Positions 48,901 through 59,200 of a stretch of 64,000 bases of DNA are shown in pieces. Numbering within the stretch: position 1 is the stretch's first letter; every line of letters starts with the position of its first letter. Position numbers and translations under genes: made by a program. The DNA comes from Telopea speciosissima. Taxonomy: Eukaryota; Streptophyta; Magnoliopsida; Proteales; Proteaceae. Under the pieces are notes generated by a model, which did not search any database, was not told the DNA's origin, and was given only the letters and a program-made list of their open reading frames with translations. The stretch spans positions 12,170,001 through 12,234,000 of the forward strand of contig NC_057916.1 in assembly GCF_018873765.1 (NCBI RefSeq), given 5' to 3'.

Positions 48901-50353
48901 ATGCCGAGAAGTGTCTGATAAGAAGAATCATGGGTGGTGGAAGTAGAACCCAAGGGGGCCGTAGAAGAAGAGCTGACTGGAGAAGAAGCAAGGAAAGAGG
49001 CGACTCCCCATAATTGCCGACCAAGGGTTTTCCCCTGCTCTGATAGGTCCTCTTTCACTCTGCCGACATGAGAAGAGGAGCTCTCTTCTTCTCCTTGTCG
49101 TATCTCCTCTCTCTGACAAAACCCTAGAAAACGCAGATTTTTTTCCCGACATTGCCGTCAAGGATTTGGTTATTTTTGTTGACACTGGACAAGTTCTTCC
49201 GACTGTTTAGAGAAGGGAGGGGGGGGGGAGAGGAGGTTGTATAAAGTTTGGGGTGGGTTTGCAGGGAGCAGATGAGAGAGAGGTTTCAGCTTTAGTTACT
49301 TTCTATTTCCAATAAACAGGGTGTAAAAATCATACCAAAATACCCTAAAAATTTTGAAAACACCCCCTGAATGTGAAATCAAACCAAAGAGAGCTTTAGT
49401 CGCTTTCATTTTACATGTACCCTTAATTACTTTCTTCCAGATAAGTGAACAATGAAATTATTGTCTTTGTATGCAGCCTCTGACAGAGCTTCCTGATAAG
49501 AAATGCAAACGATGTGGGTTGTATGAGCTGGACATCCTGAAACCAGCTGACGTATTTGATGAGTGGGAGTTTTGTTCTTCTGATTTTCTAGATTCTGATG
49601 GGACCTATGTGCATTCCAAGGACAAGGAATTCGATGCTACATTTTTGTGCCCTCAGTGTGTTCATCTTGAAAACAGTAAGTGGTTCTACATTTCAGTTTA
49701 TTGTTAGATTTTTACAACTCGCCATTCTTCAAGCTGGCAATTTGGACCATTAAGTCAGTGGATCACATCTATTGATAGCACAGGGCCTGAAACCCTTGTT
49801 GATCAGTTTCACTTAGTCGTTTATTACAAAGACAACATTCAGAACTGTGAACATCTAAATAATATTATTAGTGGTGAGAAGATAATTAATGGCAAAGAAT
49901 CTTAGGATATCATGATTGAGGATGGACCTCGGTGCAACGGTAAGGTTGCTCCATTGCGACCTAGTGGTCGTGGGTTCGAGTTAGGAAACAGCCTCTCCAC
50001 AAAGCCAGAGGTAAGGCTGCATATATTATGACCCTCCCCAGACCCTGCAGTGGCGGGAGCCTCATGCGCTGGATATGCCCTTTAATCTTTGGATATCATG
50101 ATTCCTTTTAACCGTGGCAGGTTCTGATCATGCATCTGGCTCACATCATGGAGCAGATACAGGAAAGAGAATGCACGTGCTTTTGGTAATTTTAATCAGT
50201 GCAATAGTTTCAACTGTATCAATTCTTGGAGTGGTTGCTGCATATAGATATTGGCAGCGGAGGAAGAGGGAGCAGGATCAGGCACGGTTCCTAAAGCTAT
50301 TTGAAGATGGTGATGACAGTGAAGATGAATTGGGTCTCGGACAAGTGTTATGA
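31600..50353 (+). CDS. Small Cys-rich membrane protein, gene expanded by insertions
   Basis: Exons recognised: 31600-31678 (probable first exon, [20 protein letters not shown]), 40543-40777, 49477-49675 and 50121-50353. The last three join in frame. Exon 1 ends with one spare base while exon 2 needs two, so a small exon may be missing between them or the true first exon differs. The product would be about 250 residues. The hydrophobic N-terminal exon looks like a signal peptide, and exon 2 opens with another hydrophobic stretch ([19 protein letters not shown]). A lumenal part has an NRT glycosylation site and paired cysteines (CKRC, FCSSD, LCPQC). One C-terminal helix ([20 protein letters not shown]) is followed by a basic stretch YWQRRKREQ and an acidic tail. 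The layout is a type I membrane protein. I recognise it as a conserved plant protein type but cannot give a function. Introns carry two LTR fossils, a hAT element, gene debris and a SINE. Confidence 0.72.
31679..34170. other. Intron 1 of membrane-protein gene, 5' part
   Basis: Apart from the C/A tract (33569-34004), this is AT-rich intron. Two segments near 32480-32600 and 32690-32800 repeat 'tgagctgcttaccatttatt' and 'gcagaaagaggc' in direct order, a diverged tandem duplication of about 220 bp (about 32445-32870). No exon with a matching phase was identified, although a small one may exist. Confidence 0.4.
33569..34004 (+). repeat. 436-bp tract of almost only C and A
   Basis: Almost every base is C or A on the plus strand. 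There is a run of roughly 100 C with few interruptions, then A-runs, mixed C/A blocks, and a second ~100-base C block. It lies inside a ~80-bp tandem repeat: 'ttggca.gtgtgaagtatgc' occurs at about 33519 (left of the tract) and 34044 (right of it). The long proline, lysine and glycine frames here are products of composition. A consensus or assembly artefact is as likely as a real tract. Confidence 0.9.
34171..39716 (+). mobile_element. Ty1-copia LTR retroelement fossil, full length, broken
   Basis: LTRs at 34171-34373 and 39518-39716 begin TG and end CA. The target duplication ACTTC lies directly outside both ends. A primer-binding site (TGGCATCAGAGCC) follows the 5' LTR, and a GGGGGAG polypurine tract precedes the 3' LTR. 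Parts in copia order: gag with a CCHC zinc knuckle (about 35097-36030), protease (about 36190), GAG-pre-integrase and integrase (about 36600-37250), reverse transcriptase (about 37980-38700) and RNase H (about 39050-39440). The coding region is interrupted roughly seven times, so it is a fossil. The LTRs differ by about eight substitutions and one small indel in ~200 bp (about 4%), a fairly recent insertion. It sits in intron 1 of the membrane-protein gene, in the same orientation. Confidence 0.93.
39717..40542. other. Intron 1 remainder before exon 2
   Basis: AT-rich intron with a GC-richer patch at 40075-40190 (accccggaggggtgaggggg, then ggaggctc-type words), probably a fragment of a dispersed repeat. 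No coding sequence was seen before the acceptor at 40541-40542. Confidence 0.4.
41641..46091 (+). mobile_element. Ty1-copia LTR retroelement fossil, older, broken
   Basis: LTRs at 41641-41936 and 45793-46091 begin TGTTAAATTTAG and end TTGTCACA. The primer-binding site TGGTATCAGAGC follows the 5' LTR. A Gly/His-rich gag remnant with a zinc-knuckle-like end (about 42220-42476), protease/integrase remnants (about 42700-43560), reverse transcriptase (about 44300-45000) and RNase H (about 45420-45780) are present in copia order. The coding region has well over ten breaks. The LTRs differ at about 9% of positions, so it is older than the element at 34171-39716 and a different copia family. No matching target duplication was found. 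It sits in intron 2 of the membrane-protein gene, in the same orientation. Confidence 0.9.
46326..48499 (+). mobile_element. Non-autonomous hAT transposon with BED finger
   Basis: The ends are CATGGTTGAAAATCTCGCGA and the inverse of CAAGGTTTAATATTTCGCGA. The perfect 8-bp target duplication TTCACAAC lies at 46318-46325 and 48500-48507, the hallmark of hAT. Both ends carry about 150 bp dense in short palindromic words (atatttcg, gatatatcg, ctcgggtatctcgg), likely transposase-binding arrays. The interior holds an N-terminal BED-finger frame (47400-47747) and a short downstream coding-like remnant (about 47700-47890), but the catalytic domain is absent. A repeated internal motif 'atatatgttagacacc' with 'ggcc.atctac.gc' occurs at about 46803 and 46963. 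Confidence 0.9.
47400..47747 (+). CDS. BED zinc-finger fragment of hAT transposase
   Basis: Frame of 115 codons starting [14 protein letters not shown]. The basic, Gln/Arg/Glu-rich N-terminus is followed by a BED finger at about residues 44-90: DIAWLHGTP, then [20 protein letters not shown], then GCHMVPTC. In autonomous elements this DNA-binding domain precedes the DDE/hAT dimerisation core. Here the core is missing and the frame runs out after [12 protein letters not shown], so the protein could bind DNA at most. Whether it is expressed is unknown. It lies within the hAT element in intron 2 of the host gene. Confidence 0.7.
   Translation: MADRDRQRAKGKQKVGESSQQRGRREQREQREQERPASQHRGDIAWLHGTPIDGDKRKSICNYCHMQFMGGGSSRLKQHLTGGSKDVVGCHMVPTCAGANIISQWIIFFTDWIDW
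48508..49140 (-). pseudogene. BSD-domain protein fragment
   Basis: On the minus strand, 49098-48672 reads a recognisable piece of a plant BSD-domain (DOS2-like) protein: [48 protein letters not shown], then [15 protein letters not shown]. After 48672 the matching region LRPECW-like continues across a stop, so the copy is broken. The sequence has no introns where the similarity runs, so it may be a retrocopy or a captured fragment. On the minus strand the frame ending at about 48508 ([13 protein letters not shown]) continues past the hAT element at 46325-46255 ([17 protein letters not shown]), with the target duplication joining the two. The hAT therefore landed inside this older fragment. It is antisense to the host gene's intron 2. 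Confidence 0.65.
49918..50090 (+). mobile_element. Au-type SINE in intron 3 of membrane-protein gene
   Basis: 173 bp with the Au-family layout: CCTCGGTGCAACGGTAAGG, then B-box GTGGGTTCGAG, then GGAAACAGCCTCTCC, GTAAGGCTGCATA, CCCCAGACCCTGCAGTGGCG and a GGAGCCTCATGCGCTGG tail. A perfect 13-bp target duplication GGATATCATGATT lies at 49905-49917 and 50091-50103. It ends only about 30 bp before the exon 4 acceptor (50120). Transcribed by RNA polymerase III in its active form, mobilised by LINE enzymes. Confidence 0.92.
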
Positions 50354-53241
50354 AGATATCTTGTGTCCGATTACATATACACACGGTGAAGATGTGTTTT
50401 GAGAAGAAAGTTGTTTTTATGTTGTAAGCAGTGAATGCCTTAGGTTGTAACTCTTAGTTGATTAGAATTTTCATGAATAACATGAAAAGTAACCAAGCAA
50501 GAGACAGGCAATCCTAAGCATTTCCTTGCAAATTTTTGTAGGTTGCTGTGTAAAATGAATTAGCAAGTGCTGCTTGTATACACATTTTGAGACAAAACAA
50601 TCAAGAAAAGATGTATTTCGAGAAGATTGAGCAAGTGATGTCTTACATTGCAGTCTGTGAGTAGTGCATGTCTTTGTTGTACAGTCGTAACTGAGTTTCA
50701 GTTGAATTTTGTGAATGAGTCCACATGCTTGGATGGTGGGTTTTAAAACTCCAGTCAGTTTAGCTTTACAATTAATGATTTAAGATGGTGATTTACTTGA
50801 GCTTCAGATTGAACACTATTTACCTGAGAGAATTCACATGCTTCATTAGAATTCAGACTCCGCAATTCTATCAAGAATGCTAGCAAATGGTCTATTAAGG
50901 AGAACCCGAGATGCACAGTCAGGATCAAACTGTTAGTGGGGGGTCCCCATATACAGATATGAGACCCACAATACAGGCAGGATCCTGATCATGCATAAGG
51001 AATGTAGTGTGCACTGCTCTAAATCAGTTATGCTAACATCACACAAATGATTTTTTAAGTTGCAATCTACCTGCATAAGAAAGACTCCTACTCATGCCTT
51101 AGCCAGGTGCATTAAGCAATGCTTGATCAGTAATGCAGAAAAAAGGGGTCTATGGGGTCTATAAGGCAAGTCCCACTAAAGTTTGGTTCCCCAAAAATGG
51201 AGGGTTAATGTCTGGAACAAAGCTGGCCTACTCCATTATGTGCATCTAGCAATTGCTATGCATTTATCTTTCCTTTCTCTTTTATCATGTTTGCATGTAT
51301 ATATCCATATTTCAAAATTGTCTGGGTAAGGCCTGTAAGGATTCCTTGGTTGGAATGCAACTTTAGCTGAGGAATTGACGAGGTCTGATCAGCAAGCTTC
51401 AGGTGGTGACCAGGAAAGGGTCCAGACTGTAACCCTCTGCAGAGATCTTCAAGAAGCAATGCAACGGGTTGAGATGCTCAAATTAGAAAGAAGATGATGC
51501 ATCTACATGTCACTACCTTGCTAGTAAGCTGGAATCTGATCTGAAGAGCCTCTTTGATGCATACAACAGTCTTGAACAGGTCAACTTCTAGTTGGAATCA
51601 GAAATAAGTACATTGAGGAAAGGAGAACCATACCACGATACCGTGGCTATGAAGGCTGAGGCAAGGTAAGAATCTCTGCTATTTTGCCTTGGAAAAGAGC
51701 AGAGCAAAGTGGAGATGCTGACAATAAGGTTGAAGGAGTTGGGGGAAGATGTTGACTCATTCCTGGAGGTGATTGCAGATGATGCTGGGAGACCAGAAGA
51801 CGAAGAAGAGTTGGAAGACTGATCACACCATAAATTACTTACTGGGCTTAAGCGTATTGATTCAAACTTTGTGCACTGTAGACTTAACTGTCAACAATGT
51901 ACCTTTATTTATTGTGATTTATACTTATTATTTTAGGGTGGGGGGGGGGGGAATAAGCTATCACAAGGCATAAGGGTCACTCTCCCAAAATATAATTATC
52001 AGAATCGTTAAGGAAGAAACAATCACCTGGACCTTCTTAGATGGTTCTCTGAGCAAGCAGCATAGAGGAGCACACCAATAAGGTGCTACGGAATGGTTTT
52101 GTATCATGTGAGAAAGAGAGAGAAGGTGCTAGTGTACTCTCCTTTGGCAACTCAGCCAACATTTTCCCACAATAATTTTAAGGGAGGGGATGCTAGTGTA
52201 TCCTTTGTGGGTCGGCTCAAAGAACATTTTCCTTAATATTAAACATGAGCATTAGTCTTTCACCTTTACCCTCACCAAGGGAAGTATCATCATCTATTGT
52301 TTTATCTTTGTACATGACCCACCTCCTTTCCTCCCTTAGTCATGTATTAGTGAGAGACACCACCCTTAATATGTAAAATCAATTTAGAATAATCAAACGC
52401 AATTTCATTTTGCAATTCTTCTTACATAACACAACCCGTCAAAATCACTCCCATGAAATACACCAAACAGAGCCTTACTCCAACACTTTCTTCTAAGGTC
52501 TCCGTTTCTAGACACAAAAGAGCATGAAATGATTGTCTCATACCTTATAAAAGATGAAAGGGTTGATGTTTTTTGAGCTGCATCCAGAGACACATGGGCC
52601 TATCATTCAGGGGAGCAGGGTGATCATTTTCCTCACCCCCATATGTGTGGGCGCAGCCTATGACCCCGGCACAGAAAACATTTGGTCAAGATGAAAATCT
52701 CTCCTTTGTTGATGTTTTTGTGTATTATCCATTTCTCCCGTTGTCCCATGCTGATGCAGGGGTCACGCTGCTTTTTAGAGAGCGTTTTTTTTCATTCTTT
52801 CTTTCTTTTCTTTTTGCCCTTTTGTTTGATGCCTTCTTCTCACCAAATTTTCTGAAAAATTCGTTTATACTAATATCAAACAGTTAACAGTACGAGTGGC
52901 AGAAGGAGATAGAGATGATGAATTTCGTTACTTGAAATCAGGAAGAACAGAGTAGGAAGAGAGAGAGACGGGAAGATTGAAACCTTGAAAGCCAAGCAAA
53001 GCAAGCAAGCTACGTTCTGGTACGATTCCCAGTTGACAAGCACAGCCCAAGTGTCCCCTTCATATTAACTACACCTCAGGCGCGCACACAATCATAGAAT
53101 ACGATTTTTAATGCGGCACTTGGGTCTTCCTTTCCTCTTTAATGATAGTTTGATGTGAACCTACTCTGACCCGGATTCTGATGTCTTATTCTGATCTGGG
53201 ACTTGCTTTCGAGGTTTTCCTTCTCCTTCGATACTGAGTAA
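50354..53241. other. Intergenic between membrane-protein gene and MAEA
   Basis: No intact gene. It contains the likely 3' UTR of the upstream gene (50354-50760, with two diverged copies of 'atgtgttt.gagaag' and 'gt.agcagtgaatgcctta.gtt' type words at about 50390 and 50610), a golgin pseudogene fragment (51361-51825) and a G run at 51940-51950. The 300 bp before 53242 include the probable MAEA promoter, but no motif is distinctive enough to call. Confidence 0.45.
51361..51825 (+). pseudogene. Golgin candidate 6 (p115-like) pseudogene, C-terminal part
   Basis: Intronless, broken coding remains of a coiled-coil protein: TVTLCRDLQEAMQRVEMLKL, KLESDLKSLFDAYNSLEQVN, then CLGKEQSKVEMLTIRLKELG, EDVDSFLEVIADDAGRPEDE and a final EEELED. 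This order matches the C-terminus of plant golgin candidate 6, a Golgi tether. Stops and frame changes interrupt it (for example a stop soon after MLKLERR), and the segment lacks introns, so it is most likely a truncated retrocopy. No poly-A tail or target duplication was identified. Confidence 0.6.
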
Positions 53242-56200
53242 ATGGATTCTCTGTCCAACGGTGATTCAGCCGCTACAGCAGCGGCAACTGCCACTTCGAT
53301 TCCTCAGCAATCGAAGCTAACCCATCTAGTGGAGTCGCTGAAGTTGGAGCATCAATTGTTGAGGGTGCCCTTTGAGCATTTCAAGAAATCCATGAGGTTT
53401 AACCACCGGATCCTCGAGAAGGAGATGTCTGCCGTTATCTCCAGCGTCACCGAAGCCGCCGATCGTGACATGTCCAAAGAAGAAGCCGTTGACCATCTCA
53501 CCTCTCTTGTTTCTAGATTACAAGGCCTCAAAAGGAAGGTTACATAAAAAAAAGGCATCTTTCTAATTTCTGATTGAGCAGGGATTAAGTAAAAGCTCTG
53601 ATAAAATCATTATTTTTGGGTATTCTTGTGATCTCGTTTGTTAATTTGTTCGTTTTGGTAAATTAGTTGGAAGAGGGTAGTCGAACTGAGAATTTGCAAG
53701 CGCAGAGGTGTCGGGCTCGGTTAGATCACTTAGGGCCAGCACAGACGGAGAACGTTTCTGAGTGGAACAACACACGCGTAAAGCGGATTCTCGTGGACTA
53801 TATGTTGCGTATGTCTTACTACGACACAGCGGTGAAGCTCGCAGAAAGCAATAACATACAGGTAATCTTTCTTGCCATTCTTATGGTTACTTAATACTTT
53901 ACTGGATTCCTGTTACATTTATTACATTGCAGCGCGGATGTCTTTCTTAGCATAGCAAGAATAGCTCAGCCAGTTTCTTATAAAACTGTTACCTGTTGGC
54001 GAATGTAATATATATGTGCTTCTAGAGTGTTTTGCACTAAAAGTATCCATACAACTGTAGGCAAAGAAGAAAAAAATTTGAGGTGGCTAGAAGAGCAACC
54101 TTCGTCAACTGAGAAATGAAACTTCCTTGTAATGAGTGCATCTGGGATGAGGATATTTAGATGAATGAATAGCAAGATTAAGAAAGATATAATTAGTGAT
54201 CATGCATTTGAGGAACATAGAAAGATAAAGAACAACAGTTGCATTAGTGTGATTTTGTGTCAGCTGAGGACTGTCGAAGGACAGAGGTAAGAACCCAAAA
54301 GATGTAATGAGTTCAGTTGAGGTCCTCGAGATAGAAATAATTTTACATTTTATGCTTTTAGACAAGACAAAGAGAAAAATAGAGAGGAATGGCAGAATAG
54401 GATTCGTGCTGCTAACCTGCTATTATTGAGATAATGCTGTCAATTCATCTTGGATATCACTTAGAATTTGGATTTTTCCTTAGATCTCTGTACACACGGA
54501 GTTTTGACAGGATTATCATCTTTTTTTTCTGCAAATGTTTGTCCAGATATTCACTTTTTGATATTAACAATAAGAACGTTTTAGTTGTGCACCTCTCATT
54601 GGCATGTTTACCAAATAAATTCTTTTTGTTACAGGATCTTGTTGACATTGATGTCTTTCAAGAAGCCAAAAAAGTTATTGACGCTCTTCAGAATAAGGAG
54701 GTAGCTCCTGCTCTAGCTTGGTGTGCAGAGAACAGGTCCAGGTTGAAGAAGTCCAAGGTATATAGAGTTATTTCCTTACCCCCTGACCTCTGCCTTGTAT
54801 TTCTACTGAATCTGAAGGTCCAGGATATATACGGTTATTTCCTTGTTGTCTGGTTCCTTTTAGATTCGATTAGTTACAATAACAATGTTTCTGAAATCAG
54901 ACTGTACAATTATTTTGCTTTTATTCCTTGGCAGATGGATGAGCCTACATTCCAAAACAAGCTTAGCTACACTGCAATCCAGGCTGGGTTGAGGGGGTTG
55001 CTGTGTTTGTTGTTTTACTACAGCTGTTGTTCAACAAATAATAGGATTGTATACAGTTAAAAAAGTTCAAGTGACATCTCATAGTGCAATTTTAAATTCT
55101 TTCAATTTTTTAGATGTGGATAATCAATTTATAATAATTTACATTTCCAAGTTGAGTTTTCGGCAATCTTTCAAAGTTTATTTATCAGACAGCAATAAAT
55201 CCTTCTAAACTTAACACTGCAACAAGGCAAAATTCCTTTGGGCTGGAATTTATCAGATGATCTGAACACCTGTCCATAAAATTTGAGTGGAAACTAATCT
55301 CCCACTGGGCATATATTTAGAGCACTGTAGAAGCCTTGCCTTTCTTCCTTTGAAGGATAGATCTCTCATACCACTTGTTTGTTGACAGATATCTCCGCAA
55401 ATTTTATTAAAACTGGAGTTTAGATAATTTAACTGTGTACTGACTGAAACATGTTTAGAAACTTTTCACTTCAAATACCTTTTTTAATTGTGGACACTCT
55501 TGTGGTGATAGAGCAAGTTCGAATTTCAATTGAGACTGCAAGAGTTCATAGAGCTGGTACGAGCTGATAACAACTTGCAAGCCATTACATATACTCGAAA
55601 GTACCTTGCACCATGGGGAGCCACCCATATGAAAGAACTACAGCGTGTAATGGCAACTTTGGCATTTAAAAGTAATACTGAATGTGCAACATACAAGGTA
55701 AACTTTATTATCTGATTTTTATAACTTGTGTGTGTGTGTGTTAAATAACGCATTGCTGTGTATGTAGTTGGCTTTAATTGGTCCTGTATTTCCCTTATGC
55801 TTTGGGGATTAGCAATATGCCAGACAGAACAAAAGCAAAAGAAGTGGATGGCACCATTGATATGGGACTGACTCTGTGTGTGTGTGTGTGTTTGGAGATC
55901 ATTGTTGATGTATACGTGTATCTTGAGGAGCCTTGTGGGCCTGTGGCAAAGGGACAGATGGCTACTATGGTGGTAGCCCAAAAATTCTCCATCTATTCAC
56001 CATGTTGCCCTCTATTCATGTGGTATAGCTTGAGCCCACTAGCTATAACCCCACATTACAGAAGATATCCACCTTTTTGGGCATTATTTTAACTTTAAAA
56101 TTTGAACTTCAAGGTGTGTAGCTGATGTGGTTCTCCTTTGGCTAGAGGGGTTATATCTACCAAGCTGCATCTTGGAGCGATCCCTTATAGCATGTGAGAC

Positions 56201-59200
56201 GATTGAAACTAGGGAGTTCTGATGGGCCAATTCCGCTCTGATTACTACAGCATAAACTTACTGCAAAGCTTGCTCATTGAGTGGTCACAGCTGATTTATT
56301 CTGATAATTAGAATTGACACCATTATGATGGGTTGGGACCTTGTTTTTCAGTGTATGTTCATCTTATTGTTCCCTCTGCATCATCCCCAGGGGGCCAGGT
56401 TCAACTAAAAGCTAACATTTGAAACCCCCGGTCCTTCTGACATAAAAGGGTAGTCCTCTTCATCTAAGCCTAATGGGAGAAGGTATGTCCATAGGAGCAG
56501 AATCACATCCCATTCTCCAAGGAATTCATGTTGCCTCCACTCTTCATTTTATTTTTGGAGGTTTTCATAATATTATCAGCTGTCAAGAGAGGAGGGCGGG
56601 CCTTGGTGCAACGATTAAGGTTGCTCCATTGTGACCTAGAGGTCACGGGTTCGAGTCTGGAAACAGCCTCTCTGCGAAAGCAGGGGTAAGGCTGCGTACA
56701 TTATGACCCTCCCTAGACCCCGCAGTGGCGGGAGCCTCGTGCACTGGGTACGCTCTTTTTTATCAGCTGTCAAGAGAGGCGTCATACTCGTGGAGATTAG
56801 CATGTCAATTTAAAGAGGCTGGAGACTTGGCCTTTAAACTCATATTCTTTGTTTAGAGACCTACCTTGGCTTACAATTTCTATTTGGATTTTTTATTTAG
56901 AGTCCAAGATTGGCTAACAATGTTGCTGTTGAAAGTTGTCCTTTTTTTTCTCAAAGACATAGGTTGGCTAACAGCATTGATGTTTGGCACTGTATATCCC
57001 AGCTGCTATGAACTCAGTGGACGAGGGTTCTGGGTCACTTGACTAGTTTCTATGCTTTCTTTGTTTTTACAAGGGTTGTTCCCTTCGCAGTATCTCTCAC
57101 CTTCGGCCCCCCCTCCCCCCAGTGTGTCTGTGCATGAGTACAATTTCTATTCATCTTCAGTGAATCTCCATGTCAGAGGGAAAGAAGTTTAAATCTAAAC
57201 AGCTAGTATTACTAGAGGAAGAGCTCAACACATGGTGGGTTACAAAGCTTACTTGAATTGGAACAGTGCCTATTTGATGGACAGCCTAACTTGGTCATGA
57301 TATTCGTTCAAAAGGTGGAGTTAATTTTGCAAAGGTCTGGATTATAATCACTGAGAATGTCTTTTCCCTGAATTGACATGTGGATGAACAAGTACCTATA
57401 ACACTTGCAGATCTGTTGATAAATAGAAAGATTAGTACTTCGATGGAAAGTTACCTTGGGAATCAGATAACAGTTTATATTTGATGGAAAACACACAAAT
57501 GCTTTTGCCCTTCCATTCTCCTCTTGGGACCAACGCAACTGCCACTTTGAACTTCAAACAAGATGAACCAGTTGAAATTGAGTTCAAGGTTTTTAACTTG
57601 GATCCACGAATCCTTTCCTGCAACTTTTTCCATTGCAACTTCCAAAAGATGCCAGAGTGGTTGATTATATTTAATGGATGAGGGTAATAAGTTCTGTTCT
57701 CCATCTCTCTGCTGCAATTCAAGTGACTAAACTTGGTCAGCTTTTTTGCTCAACTGTTACAGGTGCTGGAAGAAGATCAAGTAATGGGAATGAGGAAGAT
57801 AATAGAGTTGAGTACTTGAGATACAGAGGCAGCCTTCTTGGTGATGTCATGCTTTGATAGGAGGGGTAGTGATTGGAAAAAATTATCTGGAGCACATGTT
57901 ATGTCTTGGGTGGTTCGGCAAAGATTCAATTTTTACTCTGCACAGCTAGCTAGGGGTAGTATTCTATCCATTAATCACTTGGAATCATGGGTCTTTGGAT
58001 TACCTATTATATGTCTTTCCCTGATATCATATGATTCTTTGTCCTTATATTTTTGAGGCTCGGGGTCCACTGATGGAGGAAAAATCTTGTGTAATGCCTA
58101 AAGACTTCATTTCTTTACTATGGAGTTGGAAAAGGCAGTATCTAAGCCATAGATCTCAACATCCGTGGAGATTACCCTGGCAGCAGTATCATAAAGCTTT
58201 TGGTGGCAAAAGATTCCTTGAAGAGCAAGCAGGAACCAGCCTATATAGGTGTTAGTAGAGCTTAATGTCATCTTTTGTGCTGCAGTCAAAACAGTTGAGA
58301 GAATAAGATGCTTCTGAAATCAGAAGAAATTGGAAATTGTGCATTGTGTACATTTTGACTCCTGGACCTTTCTCTGCAGCTCTTAGGGCTTTTAAAAGTG
58401 TAGCAGGTCATCTCACTCTTGTAAGGACTGTAACCTGGTGCAGGTCCTGCATTTGCAGGTTCCATGGAAGGTGGATTGGACTATGTCCTATCCTTCAGCA
58501 TTTTTTGCACGAAGTGGCTGCCCTTAGACTGGAACCTGTATATTCACAGTTCACGCTGGCATCTTGAGCTTTCATCATTGCACCAAGCAATGGCCCCTGA
58601 CCATGTTACGCACATTCCAACCCCCCCACCCCCAAAAAAAAGGGGGAAAAGAAGACTGATTTTTGGGTCTTTTCTGCCAGGACATGCTCATCTCTGACAT
58701 ATTTTGTTGCCTAATCATATCATGCTCAGTTATGATTTCATGTGCAGGCTCCTGTAAATTCAAACCCCAGTTCTCTTCTGAGGATGGTGCCACCAAGCAT
58801 TTTCTGCATTTTTCATTTTTTATTGGATGTGATCCAGATTATCTATTTAACACATTGAGCTACTCGGATAATTTGAACTCTTTGGGCTTTGAAAGGTTTT
58901 ATTTGAACCAAAGCAATGGGACTATCTGGTGGAGCATTTCAAACAGGAATTCTGCAGGTTATACGGCATGACCCTTGAACCTTTGTTGAATATCTATTTG
59001 CAAGCAGGCTTGTCTGCCCTTAAGACTCCGTATCCATATTCTGTGATTTGTTACTATTGGTTGTTTTCTGTTGGTCTGAATCCCTTTATTTGCTGAAGAT
59101 TTAGTAGCACCTCACTTTTGTAATTAGCATATACTTGACAATCCAAGACCACAGTTTGATGGTGAAATGATCTCATTTGAAACATATAGACCCATGACTC

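Noticed and set aside
57481-58289. Several frames in MAEA intron 4
   Set aside because: The flanking MAEA exons join in frame without them and none shows a family motif.
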